In this document: positions 1 to 7,297 of the stretch, piece by piece
How positions within the stretch are numbered: position 1 is the first letter of the stretch
Layout of the letters: every line of letters begins with the position of its first letter
NCBI GenBank assembly: GCA_964346275.1
Contig: CAYFUR010000119.1
Location: forward strand, 1 to 11,546
DNA length: 11,546 nucleotides
Source: CAYFUR01 sp964346275
Lineage (GTDB): Bacteria > Sumerlaeota > Sumerlaeia > SLMS01
Direction: 5' to 3'
Program-made: the position numbers and the translations under genes
Notes under the pieces: generated by a model
Databases searched by the model: none
What the model saw: the letters and a program-made list of their open reading frames with translations, nothing else
Told to the model about the DNA's origin: nothing

Positions 1-55
1 TTCAGGTCCGTGTGGGCTTACGCCCGTGGAGGTTCGACTCCTCTCGACGGCACCA
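1..55 (+). tRNA. tRNA-Leu (anticodon CAG), 5' part missing at window edge
   Basis: The sequence starts exactly at the anticodon loop TTCAGGT (1-7), giving anticodon CAG at 3-5, which reads the leucine codon CUG. Next come the 3' half of the anticodon stem (8-12), a long class II variable arm with stem GGGC/GCCC around loop TTAC (14-25), a T stem GGAGG/CCTCT with one G-T wobble (28-32 and 40-44) around loop TTCGACT, the acceptor strand CGACGGC (45-51), discriminator A52 and an encoded CCA (53-55). The long variable arm together with CAG matches the bacterial tRNA-Leu(CAG) pattern. The acceptor 5' strand, D arm and 5' half of the anticodon stem lie outside the window. Confidence 0.93.
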
Positions 56-115
56 TCTCGCTTCCCTCGCCATCTTCTGAATCACCAGTCGTCCGCGATA
101 CTCCTTGCTCGACAA

Positions 116-148
116 CGTGAGGACGGGCGTTGCATGTCTTGCCTCACG
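116..148 (+). repeat. Inverted repeat in the leader of the oxidoreductase gene
   Basis: CGTGAGG (116-122) is the exact reverse complement of CCTCACG (142-148), with a 19-base spacer. It lies between the tRNA and the Shine-Dalgarno of the next gene. No T run follows, so it is not an ordinary intrinsic terminator. It could be a leader hairpin, an RNA-processing structure after the tRNA, or an operator. The exact complementarity is seen directly; the function is unknown. Confidence 0.4.
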
Positions 149-155
149 GATCTGT

Positions 156-160
156 GGAGG
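156..160 (+). promoter_or_regulatory. Shine-Dalgarno that fixes a GTG start at 168
   Basis: GGAGG ends seven bases before GTG at 168-170. No ATG precedes the conserved Rossmann motif in this frame, and a TTG at 105 would add 21 residues without family similarity. This site therefore decides the start. Confidence 0.75.
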
Positions 161-167
161 TGTCGCT

Positions 168-1280
168 GTGGCAGTGAAAAAACAAGTGGTTCTGGCGGGG
201 GCGGGGCATGCCCATCTCCACGTGGTGGCGCGGTCGGCGGCGCTGCGCGAGGCCGGTGCGGAGGTGGTCCTTGTGGATCCCGGGCGGTTCTGGTATTCCG
301 GGCTGGCGACGGGAATGCTGGGGGGCGAATATACGCCGGAGGAGGACCAGGTGGACCCGCGGGCGCTGGCGGCGCGCCATGGGGCGCGGTTTGTCGAGGG
401 GCGGCTGGCGGGGATCGATGGCGAGAAGAGCGAGGCGATTCTCGATTCGGACGAGAGGCTCGGGTTTGATTTTCTGTCTTTGAATCTGGGCAGCGTCGTG
501 GACGACCGTGGAATTCCCGGGGCGAAGGAGCACACCTGGCCGGTGAAGCCAATCCCCAGGCTGAACGCCTTGCGCGAATCCCTGGAGCAGCGTCTCTCCG
601 AATCAGGCTCCTCTCCGCGCGTAGTGGTGATTGGCGGCGGAGCCACGGGCTGCGAAGTGGCGGCAAACATCGCGGGGCTCGCAAGGCGCGCGGGAAAGGA
701 TTGCCGGATCCGCTTGTCCGAGGCGGGTAACCGCCTGCTCGCCGGCCGGCCCGGCGGGGCGGGGCGCTGGATCGAGAAAGATTTCCGCCGGCGCGGAATC
801 GAGGTGTGCCTGAACGAACGGGTGGCGAGGATCGGCCGGGGGGTTGTCTATACACAGGAACAGGAAGAGATTTTCTGCGACGCGACCGTGCTGGCGACGG
901 GGCTCCGTCCGCCCGATGTCCTGAGTGATCTGGGCCTCCCTTTGGGGGAAACGGCCGGCCTTGCAGTGGATGCGTTCCTGCGCTCGCGGAATGACTCGCG
1001 TGTGTTCGGTGCGGGTGACTGCATCGATTTCGCCGGCAGGCAATTGCCCAAACTCGGCGTTTTTGGCGTGCGCCAATCGCCGATTCTTTTACGCAATATC
1101 ATAGCGTCTTTACATGGCAAGCCGCTAGGCCGCTATACGCCCCAGAAGAGCTGGCTCAGCATTCTCAATCTGGGCGATGGCCGGGGCCTGGCAACCTGGG
1201 GCGGACTTTACTTTCCCGGGCGAAGTGCGTTGTGGCTGAAAAACCGGCTGGATCTCGCTTTTCTTCGCAAATACAAATAG
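168..1280 (+). CDS. FAD/NAD(P)-dependent oxidoreductase, NDH-2 / SelD-associated type
   Basis: A 370-residue flavoprotein of the pyridine nucleotide-disulfide oxidoreductase superfamily, expected to move electrons from NAD(P)H through FAD to an acceptor. The FAD-binding Rossmann loop is LAGAGHAH (residues 9-16), the NAD(P)-binding loop is IGGGATGCE (155-163), and the second FAD motif is FGAGDCIDF (280-288). There is no CxxC redox pair and no arrangement of cysteines like that of sulfide:quinone oxidoreductases. The C-terminal stretch (GVRQSP, then YTPQKSWLSILNLGDGRGLA, then a Trp/Lys-rich tail) resembles the flavoprotein domain fused to SelD (selenide, water dikinase) in many bacteria, and type II NADH dehydrogenases. 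Here the protein ends without a SelD domain, and no selenium gene is nearby. The GTG start is chosen from the GGAGG at 156-160. The fold assignment is firm; the physiological electron acceptor is unknown. Confidence 0.87.
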   Translation: MAVKKQVVLAGAGHAHLHVVARSAALREAGAEVVLVDPGRFWYSGLATGMLGGEYTPEEDQVDPRALAARHGARFVEGRLAGIDGEKSEAILDSDERLGFDFLSLNLGSVVDDRGIPGAKEHTWPVKPIPRLNALRESLEQRLSESGSSPRVVVIGGGATGCEVAANIAGLARRAGKDCRIRLSEAGNRLLAGRPGGAGRWIEKDFRRRGIEVCLNERVARIGRGVVYTQEQEEIFCDATVLATGLRPPDVLSDLGLPLGETAGLAVDAFLRSRNDSRVFGAGDCIDFAGRQLPKLGVFGVRQSPILLRNIIASLHGKPLGRYTPQKSWLSILNLGDGRGLATWGGLYFPGRSALWLKNRLDLAFLRKYK

Positions 1281-1397
1281 GCTGACGAAGCGGGCAACAT
1301 CATGCCCAGCTCGACTGATCCCACCGAAGCGGAAATCACCGCGTTGCAGAATGACTGGATGATTGTCTGATTCAACTCGAACAAGACGGGGATAACC

Positions 1398-1424
1398 GGG
1401 TCGGCCTTTCCCAGGGGCCGGCCC
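1398..1424 (+). repeat. GC-rich hairpin in the 1281-1500 intergenic region
   Basis: GGGTCGGCC (1398-1406) can pair with GGCCGGCCC (1416-1424) as a 9-bp stem with one G-T pair and a 9-base loop. It lies between the oxidoreductase and glycosyltransferase genes. No T run follows, so Rho-independent termination is unlikely. It could be a pause site or chance in GC-rich DNA. The rest of this 220-base gap shows no gene, and I see no convincing promoter for the next gene. Confidence 0.3.
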
Positions 1425-1500
1425 ACTTGTTGGCCCTTGCGCCACGCCGCGATTCTCCTGATAGGTAGAAGCCTCTATTTCTTCATCTCCGGGATCCGTC

Positions 1501-2712
1501 ATGCGCGTCCTCTTGTTGTTGGAAAGTTACCGCGAAGACGACCGCGGCCGCCTGATTTACCACCTTTGCCAGCGCTGGCAGCCCATGCGGGAGCTGACCC
1601 TTGCGAGCGTGGCCTTCGGCGAAGGGGGCCCGCTCCAGGACCGGCTGGGAGAAATCGGCGTCGGCACGAAGGTCCTTCCGCCGGAAGTCGTTGCCAATGC
1701 GCGCGCTCTCCGGGCGGAGGGAACGCGGCTGCTCCAGCGCCAGGACCGCCCGGACATGATTCATTCCCATCTGGACTGGCCTGCTCTCGGGGCGCGGTTT
1801 CTTCACGACGGCAATGAATTCGTGCCCCTGGCCTGCACCATCTATGCTTCGCGGGACCAGGGTAAGGTGTCGCCGTTTTCCGCCGCCTGGAGCGCGTTGC
1901 GCGAGCGCAGGACGCGAAAAGATGTGGATGCCTTTGTATTCACCTCGCAGGCGCTTCTGCGGGACTTCCAGGCCCGCAAGATCGATCACCAGAAATGCCA
2001 CCTGATCCCGCTGGGGGTGGATGCGGTGCAAAGCTTTCCCCTTTCAGAAAGCAAACGGGCGCACTACCGGGCGCTTCTCGGGGTAGAGGCGGACACGCCG
2101 GTGCTGCTCCAATCCTGCCGCCTCTGCGAATCGAGTGGGCAGCGAGACCTTGTGGAAGCCATGCCCGCGATTCTCGAGCGCCATCCCGGCGCGCGGCTTT
2201 TCCTCATCGGCGACGGGCCGCTGCGCGGCCAGCTCGAGCAGCGAATCCGCGAACTGGGCCTGGAAGGCCGTATTCGCCTGATCGGCCAGATTTCAGAAAT
2301 CCAGACAAGGCTCTACAGCGCTGCCGACGTTGTGATCCATCCCGTCCCTCGGTCCACCTTTCCTCTGGATGTAATGGAATCCCAGGCGACGGGCACGCCG
2401 GTGGTGGCTGCCAACGGGGGCGCGCTGCCGGAAGTCGTAAGGGACCAGGAAACGGGGCTGCTTTTTCCTCCTGGTGATGTATCCGCTCTCACGGAAGCTC
2501 TCGATCGTTTGCTCAGTGACCGGGAGCTCCGCGAAAGCATAGGAGAAGCGGCGCGCGATTACATGCTGGGATCGTTTGAAATGGGCCAGACTGCAGACGC
2601 TTACATCGCTCTTTGGAAACAACTCGCGCCGGATGCGCTCTGGAAGGCAACGGACTCAGTACCGATCGAAGATTTACAGGAATTGAAGGAGGAGACAGAA
2701 GAGGAAAACTAA
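1501..2712 (+). CDS. Glycosyltransferase family 4 (GT-B fold), atypical donor-site residues
   Basis: A 403-residue cytosolic or membrane-associated GT-B protein, expected to transfer a sugar from a nucleotide-sugar donor to a glycan, lipid or protein acceptor. The N-terminal domain begins MRVLLLLESY. The linker IPLGVD (169-173) is typical of GT4. The C-terminal Rossmann domain contains FLIGDGPLR (234-242), AADVVIHPVP (274-283), GTPVVAANGGALPEVV (298-313) and GLLFPPGD (319-326). Two residues usual in the donor phosphate site differ. The Lys of the RL-x3-KG motif is Ser212 (Arg207 is kept). The first Glu of the E-x7-E motif is Ser285, while the second, Glu293, is kept. The C-terminus is strongly acidic. 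The start is ATG 1501, chosen by family N-terminus; the Shine-Dalgarno is weak. It may belong to lipopolysaccharide, capsule or glycolipid synthesis, but nothing nearby fixes the substrate. Confidence 0.88.
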   Translation: MRVLLLLESYREDDRGRLIYHLCQRWQPMRELTLASVAFGEGGPLQDRLGEIGVGTKVLPPEVVANARALRAEGTRLLQRQDRPDMIHSHLDWPALGARFLHDGNEFVPLACTIYASRDQGKVSPFSAAWSALRERRTRKDVDAFVFTSQALLRDFQARKIDHQKCHLIPLGVDAVQSFPLSESKRAHYRALLGVEADTPVLLQSCRLCESSGQRDLVEAMPAILERHPGARLFLIGDGPLRGQLEQRIRELGLEGRIRLIGQISEIQTRLYSAADVVIHPVPRSTFPLDVMESQATGTPVVAANGGALPEVVRDQETGLLFPPGDVSALTEALDRLLSDRELRESIGEAARDYMLGSFEMGQTADAYIALWKQLAPDALWKATDSVPIEDLQELKEETEEEN

Positions 2713-2713
2713 T

Positions 2714-2744
2714 GGATTTCAGGGGAAATTCGGCTTTTTATTTT
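2714..2744 (+). terminator. Weak intrinsic terminator after the GT4 gene
   Basis: GGATTTC (2714-2720) and GAAATTC (2725-2731) form a 7-bp stem with one G-T pair around loop AGGG. After three bases comes TTTTTATTTT (2735-2744). The hairpin starts one base after the GT4 stop codon and lies between convergent genes. The stem is AU-rich, so efficiency is doubtful. In the other direction the hairpin is followed by a short T run (TTTT), so it may act weakly both ways. Confidence 0.42.
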
Positions 2745-2756
2745 CCATTCATTTTC

Positions 2757-3080
2757 TCAACCAACATAAAGTTCGTAAGCGACTTCTGGCTCATAGATCA
2801 AGCGTCCGCAATGCTCGCAAGCGTATACATCCTGGTCGACCTGGGGAAGCCGGGCGGGCTGGCGGGTATAACATCCCATGCAGGCACCACGGCGAAGGGG
2901 CGCGATGGCGTCCTCGCCATGGCGGCGGAATAACTCCTCGTAACGCTGTAAAAGATGTGGTGTCAGGGCTTGAAGGAGCCGGTGCACTTCCGAACGTTCG
3001 ACGGCGGTGCGGCCTCCGCGCTTCGAAGCTTCGACATTGATTTCATGCAGTCTTAAGAGTGCGGCCAGTGGAGCGATCAT
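2757..3080 (-). CDS. Small C4-type zinc-ribbon protein (zf-RING_7-like)
   Basis: A 107-residue protein. Residues 1-60 are charged and predicted helical, probably a short helical or coiled-coil segment. The C-terminal half has two knuckles, C67-x2-C70 and C88-x2-C91, the second in YACEHCGRLIYEPE (86-99). This resembles the C4 zinc-ribbon module (zf-RING_7 / CT398-like) usually found after a much longer coiled coil in proteins of roughly 240 residues. Here the coiled coil is mostly absent, so this is a short stand-alone form. It presumably binds one structural zinc and may bind nucleic acid or protein, but no function can be read from the sequence. ATG 3080 is preceded by AGAGG (3086-3090) at five bases, a good ribosome-binding site. 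It converges on the GT4 gene. It is separate from the operon upstream of it, whose terminator lies at 3324-3361. Confidence 0.82.
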   Translation of the reverse strand: MIAPLAALLRLHEINVEASKRGGRTAVERSEVHRLLQALTPHLLQRYEELFRRHGEDAIAPLRRGACMGCYTRQPARLPQVDQDVYACEHCGRLIYEPEVAYELYVG

Positions 3081-3341
3081 TTTTACCTCTCAGGTTTTCT
3101 ACTTAATATCATGGAGCATGTCTTATTCCTAAACTTCCAGTTCGCGTTTTTTATAAGAACTGTGTTTGAGAGGCGCACAGGCGCTTAAGGACATATCTGA
3201 GCACAACCCCGAAGGAATGTCAAGCAAGTTGAAGAAATGGTTTGGGGCAATAATCCGCCATGAAGAAAAACCATTAATAATAAGAGGGTTAATCTCATTC
3301 TTTGATTCGTGGTTGAAGCAGGTAAAAAAGAGGCGGGCGGG
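3081..3341. other. AT-rich intergenic region upstream of the zinc-ribbon gene
   Basis: A 261-base gap, visibly richer in A+T than the flanking genes. On the minus strand, a TATAAA box (3155-3150) could be a -10 element for the zinc-ribbon gene, but its -35 match is poor. An exact TTGACA lies further upstream (3223-3218) without a good -10. AATGGTTT (3236-3243) and AAACCATT (3268-3275) are an exact 8-base inverted repeat with a 24-base spacer. A 37-codon minus-strand frame starting near 3301 has a hydrophobic start but no ribosome-binding site, so I do not call it a gene. Confidence 0.4.
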
Positions 3342-3361
3342 TTAAAATTCGAGCCGCCGCC
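3324..3361 (-). terminator. Intrinsic terminator of the clpS-moaB-GT-C-permease run
   Basis: Read on the minus strand, GGCGGCGG (3361-3354) pairs with CCCGCCCGCC (3341-3332) as five plus three GC pairs with one bulged C (3337), around a 13-base loop. Two bases later comes TTTTTT (3329-3324). The left arm and loop include the last codons and the stop of the permease gene. A GC-rich stem followed by a U tract directly at the end of a gene run is a good terminator candidate. Confidence 0.55.
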
Positions 3362-5159
3362 AGCGGCGCAGCCCGACGCGCATGGGGAGCCAAATCGACA
3401 CAACGTGAAAGAGGATCGCTAAGGCGATGTAGGCGTAGAGCCAACGGTCCATCAGGTCGCCCAGCCGCCCCCCTCCGGCAAGGAGCACCGTGGGCACCGC
3501 GAGCATGACCACGGAAACCGCGATATACGCGAGGGAAAGGAGAACGTTGAGCGTGCCGCCGATTCCGTTGGCGATGCGCGCCGGATTGTCTTCGCGAAAG
3601 TCGGGGAGGATGGCTCCGATCCCAACGCTCAGGCTGGTCAGGCCGCAGCTCATCAGCGTCACCATCCCCACGGCGATATAGAAAAAGAGGGGATCGAGCT
3701 GGAGAATCTGGTTGGAAAGGATCGTAAGGGGGACTGAAACCGCCAGGCAAAGGCCCAGGCAAAGGATGAATTTCTGCCAGACGACGCGAGACCGGGGGAC
3801 CGGTGCCAGGCCGACAGTCCAGAAGCCGCGCCCCTCGAGGCTGAGCATGGGATAGACAAAGCGCGTCGTGAGAATCGAGAGAATGAAACAGGTCGCCGCC
3901 AGGTTGAAGAAGGAAAGCAGTGTCTTCCAGTCGTTGACGACCAGTTCCAGCGCCTCCGAATAGCGCCGCGACCATCCCAGATTCATGACGTAGACGATCA
4001 TGAGCCCGAAGAGGATGACGAGCTGAGTCCACTGGGTGGGGTCCCGCCAGAAGGTTTTCAGATCTTTACTGAGCAGCCCGGCGGTCGGCTTGGGGAAGAG
4101 GCGTTCCAGACCGCGATCCAGCCAGCGGAATGGCGAGAATCTTGTATTGGCGCCGACCTCGCGCACGGAAGCGTCCCGCGACAGACACCACCCGCGATAG
4201 TAGAGCGGGGGCACAAGCCAGCGGCAGACTTGAAAAAGAAAGAGCGATGTGGAAATCAGCATTCCGGCCCAGTAGGCACAGGCGCCGAGATCGATGTCGG
4301 CGCGATTGGCCGGCGCAATGGCGATCAGGGCGTTGCTGAGCCAGGCGCTGGGCAGAATCGGCGAGTTTCCAAAGCCGAGGGCGTCCATGATTTGCAGGAA
4401 ATCCTGCTGGTCGGCGGTGGCCAGAATCCGCCCCACGCCGGTGACCCGGGCAAGAAAGGCGGAACTGAGCACGGAAAGAATCCCCAGCCCAATCAGCAGC
4501 AGGCGCGTTTTCCGCGCGGGGAGCCACGATGTCATCAGCATCGTCAGAATAGCGCCGAGCGTGGCGGGGATCGAGAGAAACGGAAAAATCAGCAGGAGGA
4601 TGATAACGTAGTAATACCAGACGGCATCCCGGGAGATTCCGAAACTGACGAAGAGAGGGAAGCTGAGCAGGGCAAAGGCCCAGGAGCTATAAATGATCGA
4701 CTCGATCAGTTTCTGGCGAAAGATCGACAACCGCGAAATGGGCAAACCCATCAGGAATTCCACTTCCCGGGATATATACGTGGTCGAAAGCGTGATGATC
4801 AGGTTGGAAAACAGCAGCATGAAGAAGAAAATCAGCAGAACGATACCAATGAGGCGGTTCATCAGCGGGGCGCCAAAGACGCTCATATCGAGGGACGCCC
4901 GCGTGTTGTTTCCCATCAGGAAATCGAAAATATAAAGAAAGACGGCGGTGCCGCCGCCGAGAAGAAAGAAAACCATCCCTAGCCCGACGATCAGGTGGAG
5001 ATAAACATGGCGGCGGATGTGGCGCACCGCGTTATCAGCGATGCGGAACTTCGTCTTGAGAATGAGCCGTGTATGCGCGGTTTCCAATCCTTGGTCGTCC
5101 AGCCCGGCCGCTGAGTCCTGTCCGGAATGTGTTTCCGCCGCTTCAGAGAGTTGGCTCAT
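3342..5159 (-). CDS. ABC-2-type transporter permease, large two-half form
   Basis: A 605-residue integral membrane protein with about 12 hydrophobic segments, roughly at residues 56-80, 102-125, 155-175, 180-205, 218-238, 290-312, 377-394, 412-432, 463-483, 488-512, 535-560 and 572-592. The first 50 residues are polar and cytosolic. Each half has an ABC-2-like interface stretch: SREVEFLMGLPISRL (130-144) in the first, and LLSKDLKTFWRDPTQW (362-377) plus LEGRGFWTVGLAPVPRSRV (441-459) in the second. This suggests a duplicated permease similar to the putative ABC exporter family. No ATP-binding subunit is encoded in the window, so the partner must be elsewhere. The start ATG 5159 overlaps the stop of the upstream GT-C gene (ATGA, 5159-5156), which indicates translational coupling. 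Longer in-frame starts lie inside the upstream gene and are rejected. Direction and substrate are unknown. Confidence 0.85.
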   Translation of the reverse strand: MSQLSEAAETHSGQDSAAGLDDQGLETAHTRLILKTKFRIADNAVRHIRRHVYLHLIVGLGMVFFLLGGGTAVFLYIFDFLMGNNTRASLDMSVFGAPLMNRLIGIVLLIFFFMLLFSNLIITLSTTYISREVEFLMGLPISRLSIFRQKLIESIIYSSWAFALLSFPLFVSFGISRDAVWYYYVIILLLIFPFLSIPATLGAILTMLMTSWLPARKTRLLLIGLGILSVLSSAFLARVTGVGRILATADQQDFLQIMDALGFGNSPILPSAWLSNALIAIAPANRADIDLGACAYWAGMLISTSLFLFQVCRWLVPPLYYRGWCLSRDASVREVGANTRFSPFRWLDRGLERLFPKPTAGLLSKDLKTFWRDPTQWTQLVILFGLMIVYVMNLGWSRRYSEALELVVNDWKTLLSFFNLAATCFILSILTTRFVYPMLSLEGRGFWTVGLAPVPRSRVVWQKFILCLGLCLAVSVPLTILSNQILQLDPLFFYIAVGMVTLMSCGLTSLSVGIGAILPDFREDNPARIANGIGGTLNVLLSLAYIAVSVVMLAVPTVLLAGGGRLGDLMDRWLYAYIALAILFHVVSIWLPMRVGLRRWRRLEF

Positions 5160-7267
5160 GGCGCCTGGGAATCCTTTAATGGCTGTGGCGGGGCGGGCGA
5201 GCCCTGGCCCGCCATGTTGGCAAGCCGGAGCACGATCGGTTCCACGCGCGCGTCCCTTCCGTGAACAATTTCCAGCTCTCCGCGTGCAATGGCTTTGTCC
5301 AGTTGCGCGTGAAATTCCGGCTCGGCGAGGGCGCCCGGCCCGGCCGCCGCGTAGCGAATGCCCTCCGATTCCATATACCCCAAGGCCGAAGGGATGCTTT
5401 CGATATTGGGCCGGTTTGTGAAATTCCACCGTCCCGGATAGAGAGCCGAGCGGGCATCAACCTGCAACCCCGGCCCATAGAAAAGATAGGGCAAATCCGT
5501 GTCGAGTACCAGCAATCGTTCGCCAGGCGGGAGTTCATCGCGAAGGAACGCCTGGATGCCGCCATGCTTGTGGGCGCGCTGGCGCGCCTGGTGGCGCTCG
5601 GCCAGCCAGGTGAAGAGAGGCAAAACCACAACGAAGACGACCGCGAGAGCGGCCATCACCCGGCGGAACCGCAAGGGAACGGCAAGCAGGCGCGAGCTGG
5701 CCGCCGCATAGAACACTCCCGCGCCGCAGAGGAAAACAATTCCATGGGGAAGAAGATAGACAGCCCAGTCCGCGATTTCGCGAAGGGGAAAAGACCCCCT
5801 GACAAGGCCCTGGGCCACGCCCTCCCCCGCCAGAAGGAGAACAACCAGCACCCAGCGCGGGCGCGGCGGCTGTTCACCGTCCCAGGCCAGTCCCGCCAGC
5901 AGCACCAGCGCCACAAACACCGGGTAGGCGTAGCGCAGATTGACAGAGAAAATCGGAACGGAGAACTCCAACTGAAGAGAGGTGGCGGAGAAAGGCGTCA
6001 CGGCGTAAAGCGCCACCGACAGCACGAGAAGAACGATCAACGGAATGGCCCGGCGCACAACGCCCTCGCGCGGAGAAAGAACAAGCCGCGCCAGCCCCGC
6101 CAAGCCGGCGAGCGCGATCACGGCGCCCGGAAGCCCGAGACCCCAGAGCAGGCCCTCGGCGACACCGGGCCAGTTCGCGGCATCCCGGATCGCTTTCGAC
6201 CCGGCAATGGTCGTGTCCCATCCCGGAGTTTCCATCCGGCCGAGCAAGTGCCCAGTATAATAAAGATTCCGCACCGGCCAAAACGCGCCCAGAAAACACG
6301 CGGCGAGGGCGCCGGAAGCGAACCCAGGGAAGAGACCGCGAGGCGACTCAACCGCCATTGACCGGCGGTGAACAGAGGCCCACACAGCAAGCGTCAGAGC
6401 CGCCACAATCACCCAGGCGATGCCCGACGTTTTCGCGCCGCATGCCACCCCAACAGAAGCGAGGCAAAGGAACAGATCAAGCCCGCGACGCCGTTCGAAA
6501 AAGCGCATTCCGAAATAGAGGACGGCCAGAAAGTGTGCCAGGAGCCCCACGTCGATCAGGGCCATCTGGGTCTGGCGAAAAATCCGGGGGGCCGCCGCGA
6601 AGAGCCCCGCCCACAACCACGAGCGAGGGCTGCTGACGCCGATTCGACCCAGAATCCCGACAATCAGCAGCGCGGCGTATAGCCAGGCGAGCACGTTTGG
6701 GATGACGACGAGAAAATCACTCTGGAACGGCAGGATCGCCAGGGCGAAGAGAACATCCCAGCCAAAATGGTAATAGGAGAGCGAGCGCCCCTCCATGGCG
6801 CTGAACATTCGAAAGTCGCCATGAAGGAGCCAGCGGGCGGACTCGGACAAGTGGTAGGAATAGCTGTCGTGGCCCCGAACGATCTCCAGCGAGCCGTGGA
6901 AAAGGGCGAGGAGAAAGAGCCCGGCGAGAACCGCCGCGGCGGGCTGGAGCCGGATCGCGGCAAGCCGCTCGGCGGCCGTGGGCGCCCCGGCAGGCGGACC
7001 TTGGGACCGCCAGCAGATCAGGCCCCCGGCGAAGAGGGCCGCGCTGGAAGCAAGGGCGCCAGGGAGGCAGAGAACCCCCGCCAGCCCGAGCAAATGGCCC
7101 TGGAGCAAAAGGGCAAGAAACCAAACCGCGAGTGCCGCCAGACAGGAATGCCCGAGGGTTTCGCGGCGAAAGCGCGGAAGAGCCTTTTGCGCCGCCGCCA
7201 GGGAAAGGGGAAGCGGCGCCAGGAATATGGCGAGAAAACAGCCCAGCTCGATCAGGTGCCGCGCCAT
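5156..7267 (-). CDS. GT-C-fold membrane glycosyltransferase-like protein (PMT/ArnT-type)
   Basis: A 703-residue polytopic protein. Hydrophobic segments cover most of residues 1-555, and a soluble C-terminal domain of about 145 residues follows. The first large loop carries acidic GHDSYSYHLSE (132-142), the position of the catalytic or metal-binding acidic motif in GT-C enzymes. GRSLSYYHFGWD (160-171) and FWPVRNLYYTGHLLGR (329-344) resemble conserved segments of PMT/ArnT-like proteins, the latter matching the common W-x2-RN-x4-G motif. Such enzymes use polyprenyl-phosphate sugars on the outer face of the inner membrane. The C-terminal domain (ERLLVLDTDLPYLFYGPG, 583-600) is probably periplasmic, as in other long GT-C proteins. 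The start ATG 7267 has a weak AAGGG at nine bases. The gene begins 30 bases after the moaB stop and overlaps the permease by four bases. Substrate unknown. Confidence 0.82.
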   Translation of the reverse strand: MARHLIELGCFLAIFLAPLPLSLAAAQKALPRFRRETLGHSCLAALAVWFLALLLQGHLLGLAGVLCLPGALASSAALFAGGLICWRSQGPPAGAPTAAERLAAIRLQPAAAVLAGLFLLALFHGSLEIVRGHDSYSYHLSESARWLLHGDFRMFSAMEGRSLSYYHFGWDVLFALAILPFQSDFLVVIPNVLAWLYAALLIVGILGRIGVSSPRSWLWAGLFAAAPRIFRQTQMALIDVGLLAHFLAVLYFGMRFFERRRGLDLFLCLASVGVACGAKTSGIAWVIVAALTLAVWASVHRRSMAVESPRGLFPGFASGALAACFLGAFWPVRNLYYTGHLLGRMETPGWDTTIAGSKAIRDAANWPGVAEGLLWGLGLPGAVIALAGLAGLARLVLSPREGVVRRAIPLIVLLVLSVALYAVTPFSATSLQLEFSVPIFSVNLRYAYPVFVALVLLAGLAWDGEQPPRPRWVLVVLLLAGEGVAQGLVRGSFPLREIADWAVYLLPHGIVFLCGAGVFYAAASSRLLAVPLRFRRVMAALAVVFVVVLPLFTWLAERHQARQRAHKHGGIQAFLRDELPPGERLLVLDTDLPYLFYGPGLQVDARSALYPGRWNFTNRPNIESIPSALGYMESEGIRYAAAGPGALAEPEFHAQLDKAIARGELEIVHGRDARVEPIVLRLANMAGQGSPAPPQPLKDSQAP

Positions 7268-7297
7268 GGAGAAGTGCCCTTGCTCGCTGCCGCTGGG

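Noticed and set aside
1..55. tRNA-Leu 3' end as an attachment site of an integrated element
   Set aside because: I saw no second copy of the tRNA 3' end in the window and no integrase or mobile gene next to it.
168..1280. Sulfide:quinone oxidoreductase
   Set aside because: The overall fold is related, but the cysteines expected for the SQR redox pair are not in the right arrangement, and the C-terminal motif fits the SelD-associated/NDH-2 type better.
1125..1502. Minus-strand frame spanning the oxidoreductase end and the intergenic gap
   Set aside because: It mostly overlaps the oxidoreductase gene on the other strand and has no recognisable motif or good ribosome-binding site.
3185..3301. 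Possible small hydrophobic peptide on the minus strand (starts MRLTLLLLMVFLHGG)
   Set aside because: The start resembles a signal sequence, but there is no Shine-Dalgarno, it follows directly after a terminator, and nothing supports expression.
4230..4982. Plus-strand frame opposite the ABC permease
   Set aside because: Translation is a Lys/Glu/Gln-rich mirror of membrane codons, typical of the antisense of hydrophobic segments.
5261..6361. Long plus-strand frame opposite the GT-C gene
   Set aside because: Composition is Arg/Gln/Glu-rich low-complexity shadow, with no motifs, and it is antisense to a well-supported membrane protein.
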